Below are positions 11,199 through 19,877 of a stretch of DNA of 44,155 nucleotides, in pieces. The position numbers were made by a program, and so were the translations under genes. How positions within the stretch are numbered: position 1 is the first letter of the stretch; each line of letters begins with the position of its first letter. Source of the stretch: Acidobacteria bacterium 37-71-11 (GTDB lineage: Bacteria; Acidobacteriota; Thermoanaerobaculia; Thermoanaerobaculales; Thermoanaerobaculaceae); NCBI GenBank assembly GCA_002279285.1, contig NCBR01000001.1:1-44155 (forward strand), written 5' to 3'. Under the pieces are notes generated by a model. The model worked only from the letters and a program-made list of their open reading frames with translations, did no database searches and was not told the DNA's origin.

Positions 11199-12416
11199 GT
11201 GAGCAAGAGGGTACGGATCGTCGTGACGGTGGCAGCACTGGTGGCCGTAGCCGCGGCGGCATGGACCCTGTTCGGGAGAGACGACAAGGGGTCCTCGGCG
11301 TTCCTGACCGCGTTCGCGGACCGCGGCACCGTCGTTCAGAGCGTCGCGACGACGGGGTCGCTGACCGCGGTGACGACGGTCAAGGTCGGTTCCCAGGTCT
11401 CCGGCATCATCGCGACGCTGCACACCGACTTCAACCGGCAGGTCAAGCAGGGCCAGGTCCTCGCCACCCTCGACCCAACGCCGTTCGAGGCCACCGTCAG
11501 TGAGACCAGGGCGCAGCTCGACCGCGCTCGGATCGCCGCCCTCGACGGTGAGATCAAGCTCAAGCGGCAGAAGGCGCTGTTCGAGGCAACGCTGGTCTCC
11601 GAGGACGCGCTGCAGTCGGCCAAGGCGGTCTACGACCAGGCGACGGCCCAGGTGACGCAGCTCGAAGCGACGCTGAAGAAGGCCGAAACGAACCTGCAGT
11701 ACTCGGTGATCCGCGCGCCGATCGACGGGGTCGTGGTCTCACGCGACTACGACGTGGGGCAGACGGTCGCCGCGTCGTTCCAGGCGCCGACGCTGTTCAC
11801 GATCGCCGAGGATCTCACCCGAATGCAGCTGACCTGCCAGGTGGACGAGGCTGACATCGGCCAGGTCAAGGAAGGCCAGACCGTCCGGTTCTCGGTGGAC
11901 GCCTACCCGGAGCGCGACTTTCTCGGCAAGGTCTCGCAGATCCGCCTCGCGCCCCAGATCACCAACAACGTCGTGACCTACCCGGTGATCGTCGAGGTCG
12001 CGAACGCCGATCTGAAGCTGCTCCCGGGCATGACCGCCGACGTGCGGGTCCAGGTCGCCCAGGCCGAGAACGCCCTGCGGGTGCCGGCATCGGCGCTGCG
12101 GTTCCGCCCGGAGTTGCTCGGCATGAGCAGCCAGGGCTCGCCCCGGGCGGCGGACCCGGAGCGGGCCGCCACCCAGAGCCAGCGCCCGGGCGACGGCCAC
12201 CGCGCCGTTGGCCGCACGGCACGCGTCTACCTGCCGCCGGCAAAGCCCGGCGGCGACCCGGTCGCCGTCGAGTTCGTGCCGGGTCTGACCGACGGGCAGT
12301 TCGTCGAGGTCCGCAAGGGCGATCTGACCGAAGGCGCGAGGATCGTCGTCGGCGTTGCGACGGCGCAGGGCCAGGACATCGGCGGCCTCGCCGGCATGGC
12401 GCGCGGCCGGCACTAG
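11199..12416 (+). CDS. MacA-like periplasmic adaptor (membrane fusion protein)
   Basis: A 405-residue HlyD/RND-type adaptor that would bridge an inner-membrane permease and an outer-membrane channel. One N-terminal membrane helix (about residues 4-24) is followed by a biotinyl-lipoyl half (VGSQVSGIIATLHTDFN), a helical hairpin (about 95-165), the second lipoyl half (YSVIRAPIDGVVVSRDYDVGQTV), a beta-barrel, and a C-terminal membrane-proximal domain interrupted by a polar, low-complexity insert (RAADPERAATQSQRPGDGH). The GTG start at 11199 has GGGGAGG at ideal spacing; an ATG 54 bases upstream would add an implausible tail. The permease follows 9 bases after the stop. Confidence 0.9.
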   Translation: MSKRVRIVVTVAALVAVAAAAWTLFGRDDKGSSAFLTAFADRGTVVQSVATTGSLTAVTTVKVGSQVSGIIATLHTDFNRQVKQGQVLATLDPTPFEATVSETRAQLDRARIAALDGEIKLKRQKALFEATLVSEDALQSAKAVYDQATAQVTQLEATLKKAETNLQYSVIRAPIDGVVVSRDYDVGQTVAASFQAPTLFTIAEDLTRMQLTCQVDEADIGQVKEGQTVRFSVDAYPERDFLGKVSQIRLAPQITNNVVTYPVIVEVANADLKLLPGMTADVRVQVAQAENALRVPASALRFRPELLGMSSQGSPRAADPERAATQSQRPGDGHRAVGRTARVYLPPAKPGGDPVAVEFVPGLTDGQFVEVRKGDLTEGARIVVGVATAQGQDIGGLAGMARGRH

Positions 12417-12425
12417 GGGGCGGCG

Positions 12426-13646
12426 ATGTTCAACGTCTTCGAGATCTACAGGGTCGCGATCGTGGCGCTGCGGCGCAACCCGATGCGCACGCTGCTCACC
12501 ATGCTCGGGGTGATCATCGGGGTCGGATGCGTGGTCGCGATGGTCGCCATCGGCCAGGGGGCGACAGCCGCAATCCAGAGCCAGATCGGCGCTCTTGGCA
12601 CCAACTTCCTGCTCATCCACTCCGGCTCGCACGCCCGCGGCGGCGTTCACGGCGGCGCGGGCTCGGTGCAGAACCTCACCCCGGACGACGCCGCGGCGAT
12701 CGCCCGCGAGTGCCCGTCGGTCGCCCTGGCGGACCCCGCGGTGCGGACCGGCGCGCAGATCGTCTTCGGCGACCAGAACTGGGCCACGTCGGTGCAGGGG
12801 ACGGGCCCGAACTACCCCACCATCCGGGCCTGGGCGGTCGCCAGAGGCTCGTACTTCACCGAGGATGACGTCAAGGCCTCCAGCAAGGTCGCGGTGCTGG
12901 GCCAGACCGTCGTGGACAACCTCTTCGGCGAGGCCAACCCGGTCGGGCAGATCATCCGAGTGAAGGGGGTCCCGTTCCGCATCCTCGGCGTGCTCGACAG
13001 GAAGGGCGGCAGCGCGATGGGACAGGACCAGGACGACCTGATCTGCGTCCCCTACACCACGGCGCAGAAACGCCTGATGGGCGTCACCTACATTGGGAAC
13101 ATCATCATCTCGGCGGTCTCGCCGAAGAGCATCGGCCGGGCGACCGACGAGATCAAGGCCCTGCTCCGGCAGCGCCACCGGCTCGGACGGGCCCAGGACG
13201 ACGACTTCGAGATCCGCTCTCAGCAGGACATCGCCAACACCGCGACGCAGATGAGCGGCGTCATGACGATGCTCCTGGGGGCGATCGCGTCGGTTTCGCT
13301 CCTCGTCGGCGGGATCGGGATCATGAACATCATGCTCGTGTCGGTGACCGAGAGGACGCGGGAGATCGGCGTACGGCGCGCCCTGGGCGCCCGCCGCTCG
13401 GACATCCGCACCCAGTTCCTGATCGAGTCCTCGCTCATCTCGGGCCTCGGCGGGGCGGTCGGGATCGCCGTCGGGATGCTGGTGGCGCAGCTGATCGCAC
13501 GCTTCGTCGGCTGGCCCACGCTGGTGCAGCCGCAGGTCGTGGTCATCGCCTTCCTGTTCGCCAGTCTCGTGGGCGTCTTCTTCGGGATCTACCCTGCGGC
13601 CAAGGCCGCCCGCCTGGACCCGATCGAGGCGCTGCGCTACGAGTAG
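12426..13646 (+). CDS. MacB-like ABC transporter permease
   Basis: A 406-residue permease of the MacB/FtsX type: a first helix (TLLTMLGVIIGVGCVVAMVA), a periplasmic MacB_PCD domain (about 45-270) and three C-terminal helices containing the FtsX signature GGIGIMNIMLVSVTERTREIGVRRALGA, ending DPIEALRYE. Together with the adaptor it resembles a tripartite efflux or lipoprotein/peptide export system. The ATPase that normally lies between adaptor and permease is absent, and so is an outer-membrane channel gene; the ATPase domain is not fused here either. It probably borrows an ATPase from elsewhere in the genome. Confidence 0.92.
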   Translation: MFNVFEIYRVAIVALRRNPMRTLLTMLGVIIGVGCVVAMVAIGQGATAAIQSQIGALGTNFLLIHSGSHARGGVHGGAGSVQNLTPDDAAAIARECPSVALADPAVRTGAQIVFGDQNWATSVQGTGPNYPTIRAWAVARGSYFTEDDVKASSKVAVLGQTVVDNLFGEANPVGQIIRVKGVPFRILGVLDRKGGSAMGQDQDDLICVPYTTAQKRLMGVTYIGNIIISAVSPKSIGRATDEIKALLRQRHRLGRAQDDDFEIRSQQDIANTATQMSGVMTMLLGAIASVSLLVGGIGIMNIMLVSVTERTREIGVRRALGARRSDIRTQFLIESSLISGLGGAVGIAVGMLVAQLIARFVGWPTLVQPQVVVIAFLFASLVGVFFGIYPAAKAARLDPIEALRYE

Positions 13647-13673
13647 AGGGACGCCGCCACCCAGGCCTCGAAC

Positions 13674-14399
13674 CTAACGCCCCCCGTGGCGCCCGTGCCG
13701 CGGCAGCGCCACACCGGCGAACGCGGTGACGCACGGCGGCCCGGCCGCAAAATGGTAGGCCGCGACCTCGGAGCCGGCCAGTCCGACAACCGACGAGCAC
13801 ACCGTACCGTAGGTCTCGCCGTGGCGGCAGAGCGGGTCCTCGCCCTCGTGGTCGGCGAGCAGGCGCTCCAGGTCGGCCCGGAGGACATCCGCAGGAAGCT
13901 CCCTCATCGACATCGCCCGCTCCGCCGCGCGCATCACTCGGTCGCCCGGCGCGCCGAGGGGGTCGTTGCCGATGGCCGCCACCGGCGCCTCGACGTGCTC
14001 GACCCGCGAGAACGGGTGGTTCGTCGCGAGCCACCGCTCGCGGCTGTCGCCGAGGAAGAGGTTGAAGAGGCCGTAGCGCGTCAGATCCTGCTCAGAGAGG
14101 AGCGCCAGCGCCTCGGGGACCGTGTGCTCGGCCGCGAGGTCCACGACGAGGGCGCCGCGGGAGCGCTCGCGGGGCAGGGCGCCGCGGCGCGCGTTGGTGA
14201 CCGCGACCACGAAACCCGCTTCGAGGTTGACCGCGAACCAGCTCCCGCCCCCGAGCACGTCGCGGCCGCCGAACACCGGCGGGTCGGGCCGCAGCACCCT
14301 CGGCGGTTCCCACGCGCGGTCCAGGCGCTCGTCCCGGTTGGCCGCGACCCAGAGTTCCCCCGCCGCGGAGCCGCGCGCGAGGGCGAGGAGGATGCACAC
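13674..14399 (-). CDS. NRDE (TANGO2-like) family protein
   Basis: A 241-residue member of the NRDE family, named for the motif seen here as ANRDERLDR (N21-R22-D23-E24). The protein begins MC; Cys2 is the conserved residue that may act as an N-terminal nucleophile, since the family is related to Ntn hydrolases. Further family segments are GGRDVLGGGSWFAVN and VVAVTNARRG. The eukaryotic homologue TANGO2 is linked to lipid or haem trafficking, but the bacterial role is not established. It is followed 8 bases upstream in the transcript by nothing and sits just after the GNAT gene, so it is probably the last gene of the macro-pepA-GNAT-NRDE group. Confidence 0.88.
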   Translation of the reverse strand: MCILLALARGSAAGELWVAANRDERLDRAWEPPRVLRPDPPVFGGRDVLGGGSWFAVNLEAGFVVAVTNARRGALPRERSRGALVVDLAAEHTVPEALALLSEQDLTRYGLFNLFLGDSRERWLATNHPFSRVEHVEAPVAAIGNDPLGAPGDRVMRAAERAMSMRELPADVLRADLERLLADHEGEDPLCRHGETYGTVCSSVVGLAGSEVAAYHFAAGPPCVTAFAGVALPRHGRHGGR

Positions 14400-14408
14400 C
14401 GCTCGGCC

Positions 14409-14852
14409 CTAGCTCACCTGGCCGAGCGCGCGGGTGAACCCGAGGTGGGTGCCGTCGCCCGCCTGCTCAACAAAGCCCAGGCCGCGCAGGAGTGCCGTGG
14501 CCTCGGCGTACTCCGCCGGCACCGAGCACGAGAGCGCCAGTGCCCCCGCGCCCTGCGCGCTGCGCATCGCCTGTTCGACCAGCGAGCGGCCGAGGCCGAA
14601 CCCGCGCCAGTCCGGTGCGAGGTAAAGCGAGTGCAGCTCCCAGGTGCCGTTGGTGCCCTCACGCACCCCGCAGCAGCCCACGATCTGGCCCCGGCCCGCC
14701 TCGACGACCCACATCAGGTCGACCGACCCTCCCCCGCCGGGCACCTCGGCGCCGCGCACGGCGAGGTGGAACTCCCGCCGCACACGCCGCGCCAACTCGG
14801 TGACCGCCTTGCGGTCCGCCGGCCGGGCCGGACGCACCCAGTACGAGGTCAT
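14409..14852 (-). CDS. GNAT family N-acetyltransferase
   Basis: A small (147-residue) acetyltransferase of the GNAT fold, using acetyl-CoA to acetylate an unknown amine. The acetyl-CoA binding motif A is visible as LAPDWRGFGLGRSLVEQAM (R/Q-x-x-G-x-G/A type) after the beta strand WELHSLYLAP, and the C-terminal GFVEQAGDGTHLGFTRAL strand completes the fold. The ATG at 14852 overlaps the TGA of pepA by four bases, indicating translational coupling. The substrate cannot be predicted from sequence or neighbours. Confidence 0.88.
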   Translation of the reverse strand: MTSYWVRPARPADRKAVTELARRVRREFHLAVRGAEVPGGGGSVDLMWVVEAGRGQIVGCCGVREGTNGTWELHSLYLAPDWRGFGLGRSLVEQAMRSAQGAGALALSCSVPAEYAEATALLRGLGFVEQAGDGTHLGFTRALGQVS

Positions 14853-16342
14853 GGCTTCTCGGCCAGCTCGTCGAGCAACGCCATCAGCAGGCGGACGCCG
14901 AAGCCGGTCGCTCCCGGGGGCAGGCCGTTGTGGCTGCGGGATACGTACGCCACTCCGGCGATGTCGAGGTGCGCCCACCGCGCCTTCTCGGGGACGAACC
15001 GGGCGAGGAACGCCGCCGAGGCCGGCAGCGACCCCCAGCGCCCGGCGCTGTTCTTGATGTCGGCCCACTCGCTGCGCAGGAGGTGGCGGTACTCCGGCAA
15101 GAGCGGCAGGCGCCACACCCGGTCGCCGGTGGAGTGGCCGAGGCGCTCGAGCTGTTGCGCCAGGGGGTCGTCGTTGGCGAACATGCCGGCGAGTTCCGAT
15201 CCGAGCGCGACCTTGCACGCGCCGGTCAGGGTGGCCAGATCGACGACGATCTCGGGGTGGAACCGCGCCGCGTACGCCATTGCGTCGGCGAGGAGCAACC
15301 GCCCCTCGGCGTCGGTGTTGTCCACCTCGACGGTAGTCCCGTTGACCATCGTCACGATGTCGCCCGGCTTGAGCGCGCTCCCGGAGGGCAGGTTCTCCAC
15401 CAGCGGCAGGAGGCCCACGACCTTGAGCGGCGGAAGCTTCTCGGCCACCGCCCGCATCGCCGCCACGACCGCCGCCGCCCCGGCCATGTCGTGCTTCATC
15501 TCCGCCATCTCCGCGGCGGGCTTGAGCGAGATGCCGCCGGCGTCGAACGTGACCCCCTTGCCGACCAGGACAAGCGCGGCGCGCGGCTTCTTGGCGCGGT
15601 ATTCGAGCCGCAACATTCTGGGCTCCTGGACGGACCCTCGGCCGACGGCAAGGATCCCGCGCAGCCCGTCCTTCTCCAGCTCCTTCGCGCCCATCACGGT
15701 GACGCGCACGGCCGAGCCGGCGAACATCGCGCCCACCTCGGTCGCGAACGTCTCCGGCGTGAGGTCGTTCCCCGGCCGGTTGCCGAAGTCGCGCGCGAGC
15801 CTGACCAGCGCGTCCAGGCGCCTGGCCCGCTCCACGAGCGCGCCGAGCCCGGACTCGTCCTCGCCCGCGAGCGGCACCACGTGCACGGCGTCCACCTTGG
15901 TCGCCTCGTCGGGCCGCGACCGGAAGCGGTCGAAGCGGTAGTCCGCAAGGGCCAGCTCGCCGAGCGCGACGGCGCGGGCCTGATCCGGGGCGACGTCGCG
16001 AGCCACCACCGGGAGCGCGACCGCGATCTGATACTCGCGGTTGCGCCCCGCCTGCTCGAGCACGCGCCGGAGGAGCTTGCGCAGCGAGTGGACGGTGAAC
16101 TCCTCGGCCTTGCCGATGCCGAAGCACGCGATCCGGCGGAAGTTACGGCTCGGGCTGGCGGTGACCAGGACCTCGCCCTCGAGGCCGCGCACACCGAGCT
16201 CAGCGGTCGTGTGCCCGATAGTTCTGCGGTCGGCGCCGGGGAGAACGATGCCGTCGAGGGGATCCCCGCCTTCGTGGGTCACGAGATAGAGGCAGTCCAG
16301 CGGCTCGTCCGGGGCGTTCCACAGCTGTACAAGGTCTGCCAT
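14849..16342 (-). CDS. pepA: Leucyl aminopeptidase (M17)
   Basis: A cytosolic dimetal exopeptidase of family M17, 497 residues as usual for PepA. The N-terminal macro-like domain is followed by the catalytic domain with the metal and substrate residues: K262 and D267 in GKGVTFDAGGISLKP and the signature NTDAEGR at 342-348 (D344, E346). The ATG at 16342 is preceded by GGGGGGT. Downstream it is coupled to the GNAT gene. A possible terminator hairpin lies between it and the macro-domain gene upstream. Confidence 0.95.
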   Translation of the reverse strand: MADLVQLWNAPDEPLDCLYLVTHEGGDPLDGIVLPGADRRTIGHTTAELGVRGLEGEVLVTASPSRNFRRIACFGIGKAEEFTVHSLRKLLRRVLEQAGRNREYQIAVALPVVARDVAPDQARAVALGELALADYRFDRFRSRPDEATKVDAVHVVPLAGEDESGLGALVERARRLDALVRLARDFGNRPGNDLTPETFATEVGAMFAGSAVRVTVMGAKELEKDGLRGILAVGRGSVQEPRMLRLEYRAKKPRAALVLVGKGVTFDAGGISLKPAAEMAEMKHDMAGAAAVVAAMRAVAEKLPPLKVVGLLPLVENLPSGSALKPGDIVTMVNGTTVEVDNTDAEGRLLLADAMAYAARFHPEIVVDLATLTGACKVALGSELAGMFANDDPLAQQLERLGHSTGDRVWRLPLLPEYRHLLRSEWADIKNSAGRWGSLPASAAFLARFVPEKARWAHLDIAGVAYVSRSHNGLPPGATGFGVRLLMALLDELAEKP

Positions 16343-16363
16343 CGATACCCCCCGCGTGAAATA

Positions 16364-16380
16364 GCGCCCGAAACGGGCGC
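16364..16380 (-). terminator. Hairpin between macro-domain gene and pepA
   Basis: A perfect 7-bp stem GCGCCCG/CGGGCGC with a 3-base loop. On the minus strand it is followed by TATTTC, a weak T-rich tail. It lies after the macro-domain stop and 21 bases before the pepA start. It may end transcription of the macro-domain gene or attenuate read-through into pepA. Confidence 0.5.
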
Positions 16381-16390
16381 CCCGGTGAGT

Positions 16391-16933
16391 CTACCACGGG
16401 CGCCCCACCGCGGCGAGGAAGTGCGACGCGGTCTCCTCGTCGATGCTCACCAGGCGAACCTCGACGACCGTTCCCGCGGCGCCGTTGAGATGCCGGGCGG
16501 CCTCGTCGGCGATGACCCGGCACCCCGGGCCTTTCGGATAGCCGAAGATCCCGGTCGAGATCCCCGGCATCGCAACCGAGGCGAGGCCCATCTCCTCCGC
16601 CCGCGCCAGTGCGCTCCCAACCGCGCGGCGCAACTTCCCCTCTTCGTCCCCCTCGCCCCACACCGGGCCGACGGCGTGGATCACGTAGCGGCAGGGAAGC
16701 CGCCCGGCACCGGTGGCGACAGCGCCCCCGACCGGGACCGGAGCCAGTGCGTCCGACTCCGTCTGGATCTCGCGCCCTCCCCGGCGGACGATCGCCCCGG
16801 CAACGCCGCCGCCGTGGGCGAGCGCGCTGTTGGCGGGGTTGACGATGGCGTCCACCCGCTCCTCGGTAAGGTCGCCGAGGACAACAGAGATCTCGCCGCG
16901 CCCGACCGCAACCCTCGCGAGCACCGTGGCCAT
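16391..16933 (-). CDS. Macro-domain protein (ADP-ribose/O-acetyl-ADP-ribose hydrolase type)
   Basis: A 180-residue stand-alone macro domain. It binds ADP-ribose and in this subfamily (MacroD/YmdB) usually removes mono-ADP-ribose from proteins or deacetylates O-acetyl-ADP-ribose. Visible motifs are GDLTEERVDAIVNPANSAL followed by HGGGVAGAI (the NAN..L..GGGVAGAI catalytic loop, with N33 and N36 regions) and AMPGISTGIFGYPK (diphosphate loop). The ATG at 16933 is preceded by GGAGG at good spacing. It is the first gene of the minus-strand group that continues to pepA, GNAT and NRDE. No ADP-ribosyltransferase toxin partner is visible. Confidence 0.9.
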   Translation of the reverse strand: MATVLARVAVGRGEISVVLGDLTEERVDAIVNPANSALAHGGGVAGAIVRRGGREIQTESDALAPVPVGGAVATGAGRLPCRYVIHAVGPVWGEGDEEGKLRRAVGSALARAEEMGLASVAMPGISTGIFGYPKGPGCRVIADEAARHLNGAAGTVVEVRLVSIDEETASHFLAAVGRPW

Positions 16934-17000
16934 CGCGCCTCCGCTTGCCGAAAGGCTAGCACCGCTGGCCAAATGGCGCGGCGCCCCGTACACTTCTCGC

Positions 17001-17780
17001 GTGTTTGCGTTCCTCGTCCCAGCCGTCGCCGCCGTCTGCTTCACTCATCCCGCCGCCCTCGACCGGGAGGTCGGGCGCCGCGCGCTGCCGTGGCTGCCGC
17101 CGGACCTGGCGCGCCAGATTACCCACTACGAGCCGGAGTTCGCGGCAGGCGCCGCGGCCGCGGCGAGGTGGCCGCGCTCGTACCATCTCCCGGCCGGACA
17201 GCCGGGCCTCGAAGGCGCCATTCGCGCCCAGTGCGAGCGACTGGCGGCGGCGTTGCGCTCGCAGGCACCTTTCGCCGAGGTGGTCGGGGGTCTGGGCGCA
17301 CTGGCCCACCTCGCGGGCGACCTCGAGACCCCGTTCCTGGCCGCGCACGCCGACGACGCGTATGCTCGCTCCTTCGCCAGCTACCTCCCGACCGCCTCTC
17401 CCCGAATTCCACTGGTGTTCTACGGCCAGCAGCGCGCGGTCATCACCGGACCGGCCGCCGGCATAGGCGCCCTCGTCGCCGCGCGCAGGCGCGACGCCGA
17501 TGCGCTGGCGGGGATCGTCCGCGACGACCTCGACCGCCTGGGCGGGCCGGGGGCGTGGGCCCGCCTCGACGACCGCTCGTCGAGCTTCGGCACGGTTTCG
17601 TTGGTGCTCAACCACGCCGCGTCCGATTTCGCCAACCTCGCCTCGTGGGTCTGGTTCCACGGCGGCGGCCTGGTGCCGAAACTCCCATCGCAACAGGGTA
17701 TGATTCTGGTCTGGAAGGGAGAGCCTCAGCCCCGTGAAGCGCCAAGCCCTCGTCTCGGTTTCCGACAAGCGCGGCCTTGA
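17001..17780 (+). CDS. Secreted zinc-dependent phospholipase C/S1-P1 nuclease-like protein
   Basis: A 259-residue protein with a short signal peptide (FAFLVPAVAAVCF). The body carries histidines and aspartates spaced as in the helical zinc phospholipase C/S1-P1 fold: a histidine at the mature N-terminus (THPAALDREVGRRALPWLP), then HLAGDLETPFLAAHADD, which matches the H-x3-D...H zinc-ligand pattern. A late HAASDFAN segment adds another histidine/aspartate pair. Whether it cuts phospholipids or nucleic acids cannot be told, and all trinuclear ligands cannot be confirmed by eye. It starts with GTG at 17001 and its 3' end overlaps the purH start by 47 bases. Confidence 0.6.
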   Translation: MFAFLVPAVAAVCFTHPAALDREVGRRALPWLPPDLARQITHYEPEFAAGAAAAARWPRSYHLPAGQPGLEGAIRAQCERLAAALRSQAPFAEVVGGLGALAHLAGDLETPFLAAHADDAYARSFASYLPTASPRIPLVFYGQQRAVITGPAAGIGALVAARRRDADALAGIVRDDLDRLGGPGAWARLDDRSSSFGTVSLVLNHAASDFANLASWVWFHGGGLVPKLPSQQGMILVWKGEPQPREAPSPRLGFRQARP

Positions 17781-19269
17781 AGGCTTTGCGCGCGGCCTCA
17801 TCGCGCAAGGTTTCGAGGTCCTCTCCACCGGCGGCACCGCCCGCGTGCTGCGCATCGCCGGTATCGCCGTACGCGAGATCAGCGAGCTGACCGGGTCCCC
17901 TGAGGTCCTCGGAGGCCGCGTCAAGACGCTCCACCCCAAAGTTTACGCCGGCATCCTCGCCGACCTGGACGACCCGGCACACCGCGCCGTGCTCGACGAA
18001 TGGGACGTTCCGCCCATCGCCGTCGTGGTGGTGAACCTCTACCCGTTCGCCGCGACGGCCGCCCGGCCGGGCGTGACCGCCGCCGAGGTGATCGAGAACA
18101 TCGACATCGGCGGGCCAACGCTCGTGCGCGCCGCGGCCAAGAACCACCGCCACGTGGCTGTCGTCGTGGATCCCGACGACTACGCCCCCGTGCTGGCGGC
18201 GCTCCAGACCGGCGAGCTGGACGAACCGTTCCGTCGCCGCCTCGCGGTCAAAGCGTTTCGGCACACCGCCGCCTACGACGCGGCGATCTCGCAGGCGCTG
18301 CCCGCACACCTCGGCCTGCCGGGCAGCCTGCTCCTGGATGGGATCGCGCCGTGGCTCGGGGCCGAGGAGATCCCACTTCGCTACGGCGAGAACCCGCACC
18401 AGGACGCGGTATTCGCCCGCCCGCGGACGCCGGCCGGGCTGTCTGCGTTCGCGCAGCTCCAGGGGAAGGAGCTGTCCTACAACAACCTGATGGACGCCGA
18501 CGGAGCCTGGCGCCTGGTGCACGACCTTCCCGGTCCGGGCGTGGTCATCGTCAAGCACGGGGGACCGTGCGGTGCAGGTCTCGGCGACCGGCCGGCCACG
18601 GCGTACGCGCGCGCCCTCGCGTGCGATCCCGTTTCGGCGTTCGGCGGCGTCATCGCCTCGTCCCTCCCGCTCGACGGCGAGGCCGCTGCCCGCATCGGAC
18701 AGCTGTTCGCGGAGGTCGTCGTCGCCCCGGCCGTCAACCAGGAAGCGCGCGAAGCGTTTCTCGCCAAGAAGAACCTCCGCGTCCTCACCGCCCAGCGCCC
18801 GGCGGCCCCGACCCCGCGCCTCCGGGTCATCGACGGCGGCCTGCTCGTGCAGAGCGCGGACGCCGGGTGGGACGAGTCGTGGCGCGTCGTCACCGAACGC
18901 ACCCCGAGCGCGAACGAGCTTGCGGCGTTGACGCTCGCCTGGCGGGTCGTGAAGCACGCGCCGTCCAATGCGGTCGTGATCGCCAACGGCACCGCGACAG
19001 TGGGGATCGGCGCCGGCCAGCCGAGCCGCGTCGATTCCTGCAGGATCGCGGTCGAGAAGGCCGGCGCCGCCGGTCTCTCGCTCGCGGGCACCGCCGCGGG
19101 CAGCGATGCCTTTTTTCCGTTCCCGGACGGGGTCGAGTTGCTGGCGGAGGCCGGCGTGAGCGCGGTGGCGCAGCCGGGCGGTTCGGTGCGCGACACCGAA
19201 GTGGTCGAGGCCGCGAACCGGCTGGGCATCGCGATGATGTTCACCGGACGGCGCCACTTCCGCCACTGA
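17734..19269 (+). CDS. purH: Bifunctional AICAR formyltransferase / IMP cyclohydrolase
   Basis: Catalyses the last two steps of purine synthesis, formylation of AICAR and ring closure to IMP. The 511 residues begin with the cyclohydrolase (MGS-like) domain: ALVSVSDKRGLEGFA, STGGTARVLR and GGRVKTLHPKVYAGIL. The AICAR transformylase follows, with YGENPHQDAVF, the LSYNNLMDADGAW segment and the catalytic Lys-His pair in VIVKHGGPCGAG; most bacterial enzymes have KH-x-NPCG here, so the N-to-G change is a small oddity beside an intact KH. The start is GTG at 17734, inside the end of the preceding gene. The LolA-like gene starts 7 bases after the stop. Confidence 0.96.
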   Translation: MKRQALVSVSDKRGLEGFARGLIAQGFEVLSTGGTARVLRIAGIAVREISELTGSPEVLGGRVKTLHPKVYAGILADLDDPAHRAVLDEWDVPPIAVVVVNLYPFAATAARPGVTAAEVIENIDIGGPTLVRAAAKNHRHVAVVVDPDDYAPVLAALQTGELDEPFRRRLAVKAFRHTAAYDAAISQALPAHLGLPGSLLLDGIAPWLGAEEIPLRYGENPHQDAVFARPRTPAGLSAFAQLQGKELSYNNLMDADGAWRLVHDLPGPGVVIVKHGGPCGAGLGDRPATAYARALACDPVSAFGGVIASSLPLDGEAAARIGQLFAEVVVAPAVNQEAREAFLAKKNLRVLTAQRPAAPTPRLRVIDGGLLVQSADAGWDESWRVVTERTPSANELAALTLAWRVVKHAPSNAVVIANGTATVGIGAGQPSRVDSCRIAVEKAGAAGLSLAGTAAGSDAFFPFPDGVELLAEAGVSAVAQPGGSVRDTEVVEAANRLGIAMMFTGRRHFRH

Positions 19270-19276
19270 GGCTGCC

Positions 19277-19873
19277 ATGCTGACCACGCTCCTCCTCCTC
19301 GTCCTCGCCGCGAACCCGGCGCCCGACGCGCTCGACCGCCTCGCCGGTGCGTTGCGCGCCAGCCGGGGATGGCGGGCGGCATTCGCGCAGGAATACGTCC
19401 CTGAGGGGTTCGACACCGGAACGACGGAGCGCGGTACCGTCGCGCTCGCGCCGCCGGCGCGCCTCCGCTTCGACTACACCTCCGGCGCGCCCCGTATTTT
19501 CGCGACGGACGGCTCGGTCGGCCGCCTCGTCGACCCCGGGGCCGGCACGTGCGATGCGGTCCGTCTCGACGCGGGGGTCTGGGCCCGGCTACCGCTCTCG
19601 GCGGTCCTCGACCCCGGCGCCGCCCGTCGCGCCTTCGTCGTCGAGGCGAGCGGCGGAGCCATCCGCCTGATTCCCAGAGAGCCGACTCCCGACCTCGCGC
19701 AGGTAACGGTGACCATCGGCCCCGACGACCTCCCGCACGAGGTCACGGTGCGGGACGCCAGCGGCAACCGCAACCAGTTCACCTTCAGCGGCTGGCGCCC
19801 CGACCGCGAGCCTCCCCTCGCCTTCTTCCAACCCTCGCTCCCCGGCTCCAGGCCCTGCGTCCCGGAAGAGTAA
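19277..19873 (+). CDS. LolA-like outer-membrane lipoprotein carrier
   Basis: A 198-residue exported protein with the LolA/LppS-like half-barrel. LolA carries lipoproteins from the inner to the outer membrane. An N-terminal signal sequence (MLTTLLLLVLAANPAPDA) is followed by the family pattern RASRGWRAAFAQEYVPEG, then GTVALAPPARLRFDYTSGAPRIFATDG, and a C-terminal strand segment VTIGPDDLPHEVTVRDASGNRNQFTFSG, which matches the LolA family well. It lies between purH and the prenyl synthase, not beside ftsK as in many proteobacteria, so it could be a specialised paralogue. Confidence 0.82.
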   Translation: MLTTLLLLVLAANPAPDALDRLAGALRASRGWRAAFAQEYVPEGFDTGTTERGTVALAPPARLRFDYTSGAPRIFATDGSVGRLVDPGAGTCDAVRLDAGVWARLPLSAVLDPGAARRAFVVEASGGAIRLIPREPTPDLAQVTVTIGPDDLPHEVTVRDASGNRNQFTFSGWRPDREPPLAFFQPSLPGSRPCVPEE

Positions 19874-19877
19874 TGAC

